Positions 36,501 through 46,611 of a DNA stretch of 64,000 bases are shown piece by piece. The number at the start of each line of letters is the position of its first letter. The first letter of the stretch is position 1. Under the pieces are notes generated by a model. The model was given only the letters and a program-made list of their open reading frames with translations, ran no database searches and had not been told where the DNA came from. The DNA is from Cheilinus undulatus (lineage: Eukaryota > Chordata > Actinopteri > Labriformes > Labridae), in NCBI RefSeq assembly GCF_018320785.1, contig NC_054881.1, positions 26,411,775-26,475,774 of the forward strand, read 5' to 3'. The translations under genes were made by a program, and so were the position numbers.

Positions 36501-39500
36501 GGTGATGTGATACCTGCAGAGATGCAAGTCTTGGCAAGCTGTTGTGGAGGCTCAATGTGTTGCAGTGATTACTGTAGTGGGAAAGAGGGAGGATGAATGG
36601 AGCAAACAATCTTGGGCATTAACCCTGTTGCAGCCTTAGCATACGCAAAAGTGACGGAATAAGCAAAGTTTGTTGTCTGAATGATATGCACACCACAAGA
36701 ATACACTGAAATCCGTCACACATGACGTCTTTAAACCATTTTTTCCTGGCATGGCTCCACAAATCAAATACCAGTTCAATTACAATGACAAAGAATAATC
36801 ATTCACAATATGTGGCTTCTGTCAAAACGGCACTAAAAGGTGCTTTATGTATGGTAAACCAGCATCTAAAGAAATGTCAACTTGGGGAAAAACTGAAATT
36901 GTAGTTCATATTCTTAAATTGCATGAACAGCTTCGCTAATTCAATTTTGCAAAATTTCTTAAAGCAAAGTCGCTGTGCTGTGATCTACAATTAAGATGAG
37001 ATGTGTTTGAGTTCTTTGATCAAGACTTTTGGTACTTGAAAACTGGAGATTAAGTAGTATTACAAATTTTATGAGATAAGAGTGAGCACAAGTTATCACC
37101 AACCAAAAAAAAGTGTCACAAATACTGCAGACAGAACCAAAGAAAAAATATAAACATTAAGTCTTTCCAAAGTCTTCCATAACAATGTCTGTATTTGTTT
37201 GCTGTCATCCAGAAGCCAAGTGCTCTTTTATTTTTTAACAAAGATGGACGCACTTGGACGTACTTCACATTCCCTGGATGAAAACCAGGTTCATTTTTTC
37301 AGTCTGGCATTCGGATTGCCAAAGCAGTGCCAGATCAGATGAAGTCATATTATGCTGCCAGGAGTTCCTGATATCTGAATAAACCAGCCACAATCTGTAA
37401 ATTAATAGACTAATGAACTTTTAAGCATTATTGGAATACCCACAGTACTTTATACACAATTAAATACCAATAACAAAGGGGAACCTCAAAACTTAGGTTC
37501 TATGCATTCCTGTGTTAAAATCCTTTGGAGGCCTACAGCCATAGTGAAAGTCAATAAAGGTTCCTATAAAAATGAATATTGAATATCTGCTCATTGACTC
37601 AAAATTAAACGCTTAAAGTGTTTACATAATGTATTTGCTCAATCTCTGTGACAGTGAGGCTGTTCTTTCCTTGATTTGCATATCCTGGTTGACCTACAGG
37701 CTCCAACAATTGCTCTGACAACAACGGTGGATGTGATCACCTGTGCCTGGCCTATCCTGGAGGTCGGACATGTAAATGTGGGCGTGGCTTCTCTGCTGTC
37801 AATGCCACTTCCTGTACCCTGCTCCCAGACTGCCCCTCTGGACAAGAGTCCTGTTTTGATGGCAGCAAGTGTATCAGCAAGAGCAAGTTCTGCGACGGAC
37901 ATTTGGACTGTTCTGACGAGTCTGATGAGCAGGACTGTGAGTTCGATAAACTACACACTGAAACTAAAATACTCTAATCACTCAGCAGTCTAAAAGCAAC
38001 AGCAGACATGGCAAATGAAGGAATACAATTATACTTTTTGAAGTAGAAATGAGTATTTACATATGTCTCTGCAGTCAAAATGACTATAGTCAAAATAATT
38101 TGAGCTCATGATTGAATTTAAGCCAACAAAATCCCTTTCTGTTATTTCAAGCCCAATATTGTTTATTTGTAGAAACAGCACTTCGAGTTGTGTCAAAAAC
38201 AGTACATGAGTCACAACTTATTTTCTGTAATTATAGCATGTGGATTAGTATTTTGAATCAAGGCTCTAGAATTACCAGACATTATGAGGACTTTTATTTT
38301 CTAAACATATGGTTTACTAGATGAAGAGGTTGGAGAAAACATTTGTAAGCATAGGAAGGATCATCAAATACACCCTGGTCTACTGAACTGTACACACAAA
38401 TTAGGAAACAGCGGTTTAGGAAAGATGTGCATTATTAAGCAGTAGTTAAATTCACAAAGAAAAGAGCTCTTTAAGTAAAATTAAAGAAGTTCTATTAGGT
38501 TACACAGTTTAGGTGCACCTCAAAAATTGAAATGTCACGTTCAAGTTAATTTTATGGTCATTTAATTCAAAAGATGAGTGAGACTATCAACCTACCAATA
38601 TAATTGAGCTTCAAGCCAAAGTAAAGCAACCTGGGCTTCAGGATCAAGTATGGCTAGAAACAGTGCTACATCACTTCCTGCTCTCAAAGCCAGCTCTGTG
38701 TTTGAATGGCAGAAGATTGGGAAACATGGGTAGCGAAGCAATTGGCATATAAAAATTACAAAACGCAACGCTAATCATTACTCTGAAATGTCATTATTTT
38801 TGCATAACTCGCAAATGACAAATCTTTCTTGTTTACCTCTTTCATTTTGAAGAAAAGTTTCCACCCAGAAAGCAGTGCACAGAACCCAGATGGGTTAATC
38901 AATTGAGTGCATAAATGAACATACTAATCTGAAGCTCAGCATTTCTGCTTTGTAAATCCTTTTTTATAGGTCTTATGTAATATTTTACTATTCTGAGACA
39001 CTGGATAATTCAATCATGTGAAATGAATCTAGAATATAAACTTTTTTTCATCCAAGTATGGTTGACAAGATGAGCTTCTCCTCAATATTTATTTTTTTTT
39101 AATGCCCCTGTATTCTTTTATTTAACCTTTTTGCTTTTATATAAAATTAAACAAATTGTTCACCTTTTGGGAAATTGCTTTTCTTTCTTTCTTAGGGCTA
39201 GATTGAAAAGTTTAGGACACAGCTAGGCTTTCTTTGCAAAAACTAGCATAATATGTCTACCAGCATCTCTAAATGTCATCAATAATACATTAAATTCTTT
39301 TATTGGTATGACAACATGGTAATGTGTGGTTTAATAAATGTTATCTGCTAGATTATTCTTGTGTGCATGGTAACTTTCATTATTGATTGCCAAATTATTT
39401 ATCCCAGCTTGAATATTTTTGGCAAACAAAAGCAGTTAATTTGTAATATTGCATAATCTCTAAAATTAATGTTCTCTTTAGGTCCGAACACAAACTCAGC

Positions 39501-40543
39501 CTCTTTTGGCACTAATGGCCACCCTCTGAAGTCTTCCTCCTCACCTCACCAAAATGCTGGAAAGAACTCTGTGCTTTCAGTGAAAGGCTCTGTGTCCTGT
39601 GATGTGCAGCGCTGCAATGGTCATGGCAGCTGTGTTATCAAAGACAAAATCACTCAGTGCCAGTGTGAGGCCGGCTACAAGGGAGAGTTCTGTGAAGAGG
39701 CAGAGACCAGAAGGAGCAAAGCAGGTGTTGTTCTCGGTGTCCTCTGCCTCATTGCTGCACTGCTGGCTGCAGCCTTTATTTATGCTAAAAGGTAAAAATC
39801 TCAAGAAGGAATTTTTACTCCTGCATTCTGTTTAGGCAGACCTGGTTCGTCTCACCATAGAGTTTGAATAAGCTGCTGTTGTGTTTGGTCAGCAAAAACT
39901 TGATAGAGTCTTTGAACTTCTGTCTAATTTAAAACTATTCAGTTAATTTTAAGTTATCTACAGAAATACAATAAATTAATTGCCTTTTTAAATGTGGTTT
40001 CTACAGGAAAGGTTTCAAGTTCTTCAAAAGCAGATCTATTGAGAAGGAAACTCTGATGGCAAACATGGGCCTGCCTTGTGAACACTACGATTCAGACTCT
40101 GAGGTCAAATCATGAAAGATATTTAAAAGTATTGAATATTCCCAGTGTGTTTACAAATTGGCAAAAGGGCAGCTAAATGCAAGTTTCTAAAATAATTCAG
40201 CTATGCTGAAAATATTTGCAAATACTGTTTGGTGCTCTGCACAAAGGTTCTAAGGATCATCACACAATATTTAAACATTTGTTACCAAAAATTATACTTT
40301 GTGTTAATGCAGTGTAGCAACTATAAACCTTTGACAGCATGTTGGTGATTAAGTGAGCCAAACCTTTGTGTCTAATTATTCTTTAAACTGGGAAAATAAT
40401 TTCTACAGTTTTTATCAGCTAAAACAATTTTATATGCATTGTCATGCTTTAAGATTATCTTTTTTTTTTCTCCCCAGGAGCTGGAATCCCCAGTTGATGT
40501 GAAGAACCCCCCACTGGCCTTAAAATCACTGCATTTAAAGTAG
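12820..40543 (+). CDS. lrp13: LDL receptor-related protein 13-like giant lipoprotein receptor (49 coding exons)
   Basis: Forty-nine exons with matching phases total 9,261 coding bases, predicting about 3,086 residues. Order with approximate residues: signal peptide (1-19), four LDLa (20-181), EGF and calcium-binding EGF (182-263), YWTD propeller 1 (264-518), EGF (519-558), propeller 2 (559-808), 29 LDLa (809-2165), EGF pair (to 2251), propeller 3 (2252-2507), EGF (2508-2588), propeller 4 (2589-2850), EGF plus LDLa (2851-2929), Ser-rich linker with EGF, one transmembrane helix (about 3009-3030) and a 55-residue tail. LDLa modules bind basic patches on ligands and propellers drive acid release. 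Lrp13 is known from teleost ovary as a vitellogenin-binding receptor. The 4/29/1 LDLa arrangement excludes LDLR, VLDLR, LRP8 and LRP5/6 and does not fit LRP1 or LRP2, which are larger. The symbol is inferred from architecture and not from alignment. AATAAA at 40593-40598 is the likely poly(A) signal. Confidence 0.72.
13965..16151 (+). other. lrp13: lrp13 exons 2-6: four LDLa repeats then two EGF domains
   Basis: Exons 13965-14087 (LDLa1), 14467-14715 (LDLa2-3), 15267-15380 (LDLa4), 15706-15825 (EGF) and 16026-16151 (DLDECAQQ, calcium-binding EGF), all phase 1. Each LDLa shows six cysteines and a calcium cage of the CDGxxDCxDGSDE type; LDLa4 has the variant SDGNDEP. Exon 3 has an alternative acceptor at 14476 in the same phase, which would drop three residues (AQA). 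Confidence 0.82.
15452..15598 (-). mobile_element. tRNA-derived SINE copy in lrp13 intron 4
   Basis: On the minus strand a degenerate A box (TTTAGCTCAATGGGTAGG) is followed by a degenerate B-box-like GGATCAATTC and a GTGCATGTCTTCCCCA tail-side segment. This combination recurs in teleost tRNA-derived SINEs. It is too diverged to be a functional tRNA gene. Confidence 0.5.
16694..19091 (+). other. lrp13: lrp13 exons 7-10: YWTD beta-propeller 1
   Basis: Exons 16694-16897, 18113-18281, 18515-18683 and 18869-19091. The blades show [45 protein letters not shown] and [12 protein letters not shown], i.e. variants of the YWTD motif. Phases run 1, 2, 0, 1 and stay in frame. The propeller is bounded by a calcium-binding EGF before and an EGF after, the standard LDLR-family arrangement. 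Confidence 0.8.
17306..18010. repeat. Dispersed teleost repeat within lrp13 intron 7
   Basis: The stretch from CATTTGGCAGGCACTCTGTC through AGTTGCAGTAGTC to CAGTCAGGTAAG matches, from memory, a dispersed repeat seen in many fish genomes, usually with ATCCAAAGCGAC near its start. The 98-codon open stretch at 17624-17920 is part of this repeat and not an exon. Confidence 0.6.
19519..19638 (+). other. lrp13: lrp13 exon 11: EGF domain between propellers 1 and 2
   Basis: A 120-base phase-1 exon with six cysteines, including [17 protein letters not shown] and a final DGACE. The donor is T|GTAGGT, and the split codon completes as Tyr with exon 12. Confidence 0.78.
19925..21885 (+). other. lrp13: lrp13 exons 12-14: degenerate beta-propeller 2
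   Basis: Exons 19925-20143, 20338-20649 and 21667-21885. The blades include [46 protein letters not shown] and [11 protein letters not shown]. Several lack the canonical YWTD core, so this propeller is more diverged than 1 and 3. No EGF follows it; the next exon begins directly with LDLa repeats. Confidence 0.75.
23640..23945. repeat. Dispersed teleost repeat inserted in lrp13 intron 19
   Basis: The block has GACGCTTTACAAAGAGGGCAG, AGTGGCAAGAAAAAACCTAAC, AGCAGAACCAG and ACAGCCATCTGCC, in the order seen in a common fish interspersed repeat. The homologous introns 21 and 25 lack it, so it postdates or escaped the unit duplication. Confidence 0.6.
25730..26500. repeat. Older dispersed repeat interrupted by a hAT element in lrp13 intron 24
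   Basis: GAGATATTCCTTTATTAGTC and CCACAAGGGGAGATTCCC at about 25730-25760 resemble the terminal part of a widespread fish retroelement. The sequence on either side of the hAT insertion (before 25847 and after 26391) appears to be one interrupted repeat. The class is not certain. Confidence 0.45.
25855..26383. mobile_element. Non-autonomous hAT-type transposon with 8-bp target duplication
   Basis: The ends are TAGGGGTGG at 25855 and CCACCCCTA ending at 26383. They are flanked by GTGTACGC (25847-25854) and GTGTACAC (26384-26391), an 8-base target duplication with one mismatch. The interior has repeated ATATCG/TATCGCAATA motifs in opposite orientations near both ends. There is no transposase ORF. 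TAGGG-type termini and 8-base duplications are hallmarks of hAT elements. Confidence 0.82.
30254..30745. mobile_element. hAT-like repeat copy, related to the one at 57729, in lrp13 intron 33
   Basis: TGGTTCTCAAATGGTGTGGC at 30272 and TTGTTCTCAAATGGTGTAGC near 30553 start two similar stretches, each with a TTTGT(A/G)CAACCATGTGT segment. The right part has GGCTTGATGTTCAGTGTGCC. These blocks correspond in order to those of the 57729-58299 element. It is broken by a dinucleotide repeat. Confidence 0.55.
30421..30500. repeat. (AC)n and (AT)n microsatellite
   Basis: An AC run at 30421-30447 is followed by AT/TA runs to about 30497, interrupted by GGCTGA. It lies within lrp13 intron 33. Confidence 0.95.
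30953..31210. mobile_element. Short non-autonomous hAT-like element (TAGGGATGCACGATG terminus)
   Basis: The left end TAGGGATGCACGATG and the right end, whose reverse complement is TAAGGATACACAACG, are imperfect inverted repeats. The interior is rich in TATCGG/GATAT motifs typical of a common fish element. A second partial copy of the left terminus lies at about 30920-30930. The flanking 8-mers match only partly, so the target duplication is uncertain. Confidence 0.55.
31716..31899 (+). other. lrp13: lrp13 exon 35: rest of EGF and calcium-binding EGF
   Basis: Starts RCYCAAGF, completing the EGF begun in exon 34, then [13 protein letters not shown] opens a calcium-binding EGF with the [12 protein letters not shown] hydroxylation-type segment. 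It ends in phase 1 before propeller 3. Confidence 0.82.
32048..33190 (+). other. lrp13: lrp13 exons 36-39: YWTD beta-propeller 3
   Basis: Exons 32048-32263, 32445-32628, 32721-32922 and 33026-33190. Blades: [71 protein letters not shown] and [17 protein letters not shown]. This is the best-conserved propeller of the protein. Confidence 0.85.
33365..33607 (+). other. lrp13: lrp13 exon 40: EGF-like domain
   Basis: A phase-0 exon of 243 bases with [16 protein letters not shown] and [18 protein letters not shown]. An insertion rich in Gly and Ala ([13 protein letters not shown]) separates the two halves, and about 20 hydrophobic residues follow the last cysteine before the splice to propeller 4. 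Confidence 0.75.
33778..35557 (+). other. lrp13: lrp13 exons 41-45: degenerate beta-propeller 4
   Basis: Exons 33778-33993, 34343-34477, 34640-34841, 34947-35072 and 35450-35557. Blade motifs are [42 protein letters not shown] and TKLWFSDG. One exon has an inserted cysteine pair (LCYTA, VNCIW). The acceptor of exon 41 (CTTGTTAAAG) is weak but gives the right phase. Confidence 0.78.
37700..37936 (+). other. lrp13: lrp13 exon 46: EGF plus the last LDLa repeat
   Basis: [16 protein letters not shown] and [10 protein letters not shown] form an [20 protein letters not shown] and SDESDEQDC form an LDLa. The donor T|GTGAGT splits the final cysteine codon (T|GT). Two different downstream exons restore it. 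Confidence 0.85.
38514..38700. mobile_element. Small Tc1-like transposon remnant in lrp13 intron 46
   Basis: AGGTGCACCTCAAAAATTGA at 38514 followed by TTTAATTCAAAAGATGAGTG resembles the terminal repeat of the Tc1-like element at 51493-54528. GCAACCTGGGCTTC at about 38627-38640 resembles a segment close to its transposase C-terminus. It is heavily internally deleted. Confidence 0.45.
39482..40543 (+). other. lrp13: lrp13 exons 47-49: membrane anchor set A (linker, EGF, TM, 55-residue tail)
   Basis: Exons 39482-39791, 40007-40103 and 40478-40543. After a Ser-rich linker come [13 protein letters not shown] and [14 protein letters not shown] (EGF), a hydrophobic helix ([19 protein letters not shown]) and the tail. 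The tail starts [19 protein letters not shown], contains [13 protein letters not shown] and ends SLHLK and TAG. No FxNPxY motif is present. EKETLM resembles an acidic dileucine signal, and the Ser/Glu cluster has CK2-type sites. If the last intron is retained the tail ends EVKS at 40113-40115. Confidence 0.8.
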
Positions 40544-40592
40544 AAGCTTTGTATTATGGTGCTAAATCAAACATCTTAAGAATATTAATTGT

Positions 40593-40598
40593 AATAAA
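40593..40598 (+). terminator. Poly(A) signal after lrp13 anchor set A
   Basis: AATAAA lies 50 bases after the TAG stop of exon 49. Confidence 0.6.
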
Positions 40599-40599
40599 A

Positions 40600-43500
40600 A
40601 AGAAAAAACAATAATGTGTTTGGATTAATCTCTTCTCTTTAGATTATGATGTATTGCAAGTGAAGTTTGAGTTTGTTTAAAAGCCTACCCATTTACATCT
40701 ATTTATGACTAAATTAACATTGTCTTGTTGTGTAGCTACACATTTTGATTTGACTAGATAACTGCACATGATCTATTCACATGGTTTAAATATAATAAAT
40801 CTCATAATGGCAGAAAAATCTGTGCACATCACTGCAGACAATTAATCTTTATATTTGTCCATCTTTGCGGGTGAGAGCTATCAAGGTTTTATAGATAAAC
40901 ATTGAAAATAATTTTCAATTACATACTAATGGGCAGTAACTTATCAGTATTTTAAGTTGTAAAATTCTAATGAATTTCTTTAAAAGAGAATGTCTATATT
41001 GTTGGAGATTCTTTAATCTTGTTAAAATAAGTGCACAGCTAATGGCATATAAAAAAACTTTTTGCCTGCTTTGTTGTATTCCTGCTACACTTCAAAAACA
41101 TATTTGTCACCATCTATAATCTCTTTGTTTCTGCTGTGTCTTCACAAGAGGTAGTCTGTAGGATTTGTTTTTTTGTTGTTCAGCACCTCTTTTTGCCTCT
41201 ACAGTATCCTGTACTGTTTTTTACTGATGTCATTATGGTGGCACTGTTTCACTGTATTCATAACTGCACTGTCTGTGCTGTCTCTGCACCTAGACTGATT
41301 TTTTTTTTTGTCTTTTACTAGGGTTTGGCTCAGTATGATAAGATAGAAGTTTCTCTGCATTATTTTTACTCTCATTTTCATCAAGATTACGTATTGCTCA
41401 TCAGCATACACACCAGAATCAAACCTTAGTTTACATTTACTAACAACAGTCATTACTGCTTTCATGTTAATCTCAGTTCTCTTGTAAATTAAAACCGGTT
41501 CCTACTAAAGGCTTGCAAAATCTGTCCCTCTTGTCAATAAGTCTTAAACCAGAGACATTTTTAGGACAGCATTCATCTCATCACTTTTCTTGTTGGATCA
41601 GCATGTCAACAAAGCCCCTTTGTCTTAATCTAATTCATGTTAGAATCTCTAATATCTGTGGAAGGTATGACGCACCAAGCTCTTACCTAAGTGAGATGTG
41701 TACCTGCCAACGTGAGTGCTTCTTCAGTGAACCGAGGTCATGCATGCTTCTTTGAGTCTTCTTTGTACCGTCTTTGGCTTGAGACACTAAACATGGCATC
41801 TAAAATGCTGTTTCATTTATCTTACACAATCACTGCTAGAAGTGGCATGTCTGACTCAAATGGTATGGTATTGCTGAACACATTATAAAACTGGGTGTGG
41901 TTTTTGGTGCAGATGTGTGAAACCTTTGTTTTCCAGAACCATATCCTTATTGGGGCTTTAAATGCCTTACACTTCCTGACATCACAATTTAAAAAAAACA
42001 TTCACTGTATAGGTGGTATGCAAAACTACTATTTAACTAATAATTCCCATATTTATACACCTTAGGTTATGTCTTTAGGGTTAATTTGGGTTCAGTATCC
42101 TGCTTAAAGGTAGTTTGGCAAGATGGTAGTCGCAGCTGGGCATTTGAACTGTCAACTGGAGGATAATCTAATCTGACTGATCCACAGCTGCTCTGATAAT
42201 TTACTTTTTATCCTAAAAAATGGGTTGTTCATAATCACAGATGAGTTACATAAAGCATCTGGTCCTCCTATTATTTTTGTTCTGATTAAAGTATTTAAAA
42301 ACTTGACACTTCCATTGTCATAAAGCATTGTTGAACAGATTTATGTATGATTTACCTGCCTTAGTGGTCACACTTTATCATTGATTGCATTTTAGTTTAC
42401 TGATTATGGACCCATCATAATGCACTTAATATTTGCATAACTAAATAGTGATCATTCACTGCTCACTCTCTTGAAGGATCCAAGGTGTTCCCAGGCTGGA
42501 TTAGATAGATAATCCTACATTCATTCTCTTCTCTGCCTTCTGGTCTCCTCCCTGCTTTGTAGAAAAATCTCTTCTCCTTGGTATTGCTGCTCATTACCCT
42601 GCCAAAAAGCCTAGTAACCAGTAAGAAATGGTGAAAATCAGAATTAAAACAGACTAGGAAAAAACCAAAAACAATATTTAATGTTTTAAGTTGAAGGTGT
42701 TGAAGGGCGTTGTCTACATAATACCTCTTCTATAAACTTTCTTCTTAATGTGCTTGAAGGCTGAGTACTTTTTACTTAAAATACACACTAGGGGACAAGT
42801 AGAACAGTGGACTAGTTTACATGTTTTACATGATGACATCTAATGTCTTCCACAAACTCTGTAGACCTAGTTAACCACAAGTTAGCAACCTTTCTTGTAA
42901 TACTTGGAAAGCTTCAAAATTCACATGCGAGTAACTTTCAGGTGTATTCTACATCCCACAAAAAATGGTTAAGCTTCTGTTTACTGTTGAACTCATATAG
43001 GGCAACTAACTGGAAACTCATTATAAAAATCCCATAGACAGGAAACAGAAGTGCTATAATGCTAACACATTTCTGAGGCTCATTGCTTTACCACTCTACT
43101 GGACAAATTATAATGGGAATAACCCTGGAAGCACAGATTAATGACACAAAATCTTATTACCTTAAGAAATGTAGCTACTGTATACCCTACCTGGCTATCT
43201 ACCTACCTGACCCTTAGTGCACACTTTACCTGTGCTCCCATCTGAATAAGTAGAGACTTTTACAAGCTGAAGCTAGCTGACTGGTAGCCCAAATATGGAA
43301 GAGAAATGTGTGGGATAAAATAAGTGAAAACAGTGCTGTCCCTCTCTCCTTTACCCCACAGTCACGTTTGAACCTCCATATAAGCAAGGCAGTGAAATCT
43401 TGTTTTGGAAAGGCTACTGGCAACGTAAAGCTAACTTTTTTTTATAGCGTCCTTGGCTTTGAATCTTAAAGGGTTGAACTATGCTACAGATTGACATTGG

Positions 43501-46500
43501 AGCTTGAACTACAGCCATTACGCTACTTGCTAAATGTTGACTTCCTCATCATAATACTGTCCACCTTTTTCCCCATTTGCACCCACTTTCTAGACTTTCC
43601 TGCCTTCATACCTCTTCATAGCAGTTCCTTGGCTGACCCCTTTTTCCTGTTCCTTGGGGCCTGTATTTCAGAGCTCAGTGTTGAATTTTTGTGGCAGATT
43701 TTCTGAAGATGTTTCAGCAGCTCAACATTTAAGCACACCACTAAATTCTCTAATCCTACCTAAGGTAATATTCCCCTCAAGACTCCTGAGAAACCCAGAA
43801 TGTTTCCTGCCTGATAAGCACAACAAATGTAAGTGATTCGTGTTACACAGACACGTCAGGCATGGCTGTCTTAGTCTTGTCGGTACTTGCCTTGTCCTTC
43901 CATCCCCTGCCTGTCTGGCAAACCCACTTACAGTATGGTGTTTAGTTTAATAGTCCTAAGGGTAAGGGTGTGTTTATAAATGTACTGTTTATAATGCTAA
44001 TCCTCTGGAAAAGGGAAGTATTTGATATGGTCACATCAGTGCCGAATCATTTTTCTATTATGACTTTCGCATGTTTGTATCTGTGTCCTCTATCCTCACC
44101 CTAAGTGTGAAGTTAGATTTATTAATTGGGCCACTGCGTTAAAGGTGACCTACAAATGAAGTCAATTTTCCCACAGAACCAGATCGTTGATTGCTGTGAG
44201 TCAGTCTTAGTCATTCCTTGAGGCATAAAATTAGTGCTCTTTTTTAAAGTAGGGTTGCTTCATCACTGTCTGAAATACATGTTGTGAGCAAGACTGTGTA
44301 TATTACTCAACCCTTGAAGATGGGGTGGAGGGAGGATAAAGGGTTTTATTTGTGTGTCCTTCTGTGGAAAAAAAAGCGGGCAGGTATTCACAGGTCTCAG
44401 CTTTCTTCCTCTTCCCTCCCTTCTTTTGTTGTAGATTCCCTCAGTGAAAGAGGAACTTCACATTCTTTCAGAGACTGAGTACCTGTAATACATCACACAG
44501 ACACCTGGACGCACCTACAACACGAATATACGCTCCACAGCCAGCTTTTAACACCTTAGCTCAGCGTTCTTTGCTTTGGTGAGTAGATTTTGCTCATTTT
44601 ATCATGTTAAGATGTCGTCCTCTGTTATTACACAGTTCCAGATGCCTGCCCTAAAGCCAGAGTTTAGCACAATCTCACTGTGTTTGTAGGAAACCTGAAT
44701 GACAAGATGCTTGAAGTAAGATAACCACTGGTGCATATTTAGAAGTGAAGCGGACACACTTTAGAGCTTCAGATCATGGTCAGGGTAGTCTCTGAAATTT
44801 GGTTGTACATTTTCCCACACGTAGTTGTTGTCTACAAGGCTTTGATGCAACAATGTCTAACAGTCAACTTACACTTTTGCACTAAAGAACAAATTTCTGA
44901 AATGTAAGAATGTTTATTACTACAAAAAAACATTCTGTTGTTGTGTTCAGTATCATAAAAGACAAAAGGCATCTTGATAGTGTTTCACTCTACTTTTTTT
45001 AATAGGTTACAACTATTATGTTACTGAACATGTACACTAATCCTCAGTAAGATGGCCACTTTGTCTAATTTTTTCTCATTCAAACTCTGACGTCAACCTA
45101 TTTTTTCAATCCGCTCTGAGTCAATGTCGGTAAAAGGCTGTTGATGATGAAACACTTTAGATGCTCCTACTTCCTTGTGTTGTTCACATGTAAAGCATTA
45201 AAAGTTGACCTCATTTTGTCTCATCAGGAGTTTTTCAAACCTATAAGTTGTCTTTAACTTCACTGAACAGGTGCTGTTTTTGTTTGTGGTCATTTGTATG
45301 TCATAATTTAAAAGTAAAATGTGTTCAGGAAGAGATGCCAGAACAACAAGCAGCTCTCTGTGTGCGCACATTTTTAATAAACTATAGCTGGGGTGTTAAC
45401 ATGCAATATTTGCTTAGTGTTCTTTTTTTGTCAGTAATGTCGCTCCTGTAGAGGTTATCAAGCATATTTTTGGTGTAAACAGTGTTTATTAGGGGCTGAT
45501 AGTAAGATTCATCTAATCTCATCAAGGTGATTTCAGAATATTAATAATGTTCATGTTACAGTACATATGTTTATTGCTTTCCTTTTTGCCGTACAAAAAG
45601 TGTAACTCCAGAATCAAGTCTGGAACCTGAATATAGTACAGGCTTCACCTTCTACATCCCAGCATCCTTGTATGAGCACACTACATTTGGGTTCCTGGCA
45701 CCATTGCTCTTAATTTTGCTGTGATTAGACCTGTTAGCCTCATTGGTGGACACTCTGTCTGACATCTTGTGATCACTATGAGTGGAACATGTTTATCTGT
45801 GCCTGCTAATGTTGTAGTTTGACATGGCATGCAAATTTGAAAAGTATTATCAACAGTAACAAGTGACTACGCCACTGCATGGAAAACATCTGTATGAGGA
45901 CATCTGGGACTTTTTACTGGAGTGAAAATGAGGAAGATTTATCAACTAATAGAAGAAAGAGACAAAATTTTTGCTCTAATTTGTTAGAATTACCTTTGTT
46001 GTGTTACACAATAGTGTCTTTACTGTTATATGGTAAAATAGACCCACTGTCCTCATATGAGGAAACCTTTTTTTAACTTCTTGTTGTTGAGGTACAATGT
46101 TAAGTTATTATACTTATCAGGTCCTACTAATCCCATACAAGCAGGAGAAATCAAAAATGCATAACAAATGAAAACATGGGTCTCAGGAGGTTAAAATTCA
46201 ATTTTAGGCACTACATAATCAAATAAATTACATGCACATGTAGTCTGCGATGCAAAGTTACATGGTTGGAAAAGTCAGATGGTACATTATCTTAACCCAT
46301 AACTAAAAGTACAAACAGTTTTCTATAAGTACAGTATTTACAGCAGTCACTACATTATGTGCTTATGTGTGTGAAATAAATTCATGAGGGAAAAAAGGTG
46401 ATAAACTAAGGTTTTGCAGTAAAAAAAAAAAAAACTCATATAAGTAAAGACAGTTCTAATTATTTGGCTTGTAAACTGATCAAACTTGAGAACAGCTAGC

Positions 46501-46611
46501 TATTAACATCCATTCCCACTCAGGATGGCTCTGTGTCTTCTCTTTATCATGTTGTGTTTTAAGCTGTGGCTTCTTCTCATTCATGTGTGCCCTCTCCTTT
46601 TCTCCTTCCAG
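40600..46611. other. Intergenic or intronic region between the two lrp13 anchor sets
   Basis: No LDLa, EGF or propeller exon was recognised, so the exons at 46612 do not appear to have their own upstream receptor body here. One candidate exon with a strong pyrimidine tract begins at 44435. The rest is AT-rich with an A tract near 46422-46434. Confidence 0.5.
44435..44488 (+). other. Candidate alternative last coding exon for the lrp13 tail
   Basis: A long pyrimidine tract ending TTGTTGTAG at 44434 precedes an 18-codon phase-0 reading frame, IPSVKEELHILSETEYL plus TAA. Exon 48 ends in phase 0 at YDSDSE, so the join would be in frame and acidic like the standard tail. A GTGAGT donor follows at about 44579. 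No second line of evidence exists. Confidence 0.25.

Noticed and set aside
12820-40543. Splitting the LDLa-rich region into two or more genes
   Set aside because: All 48 junctions keep phase and the total is divisible by three. There is no internal signal peptide, poly(A) site or promoter-like break between 12.8 and 40.5 kb.
40478-40543. NPxY endocytosis motif in the lrp13 tail (KNPPLAL)
   Set aside because: The sequence is NPPL, without the required aromatic residue at position +3.
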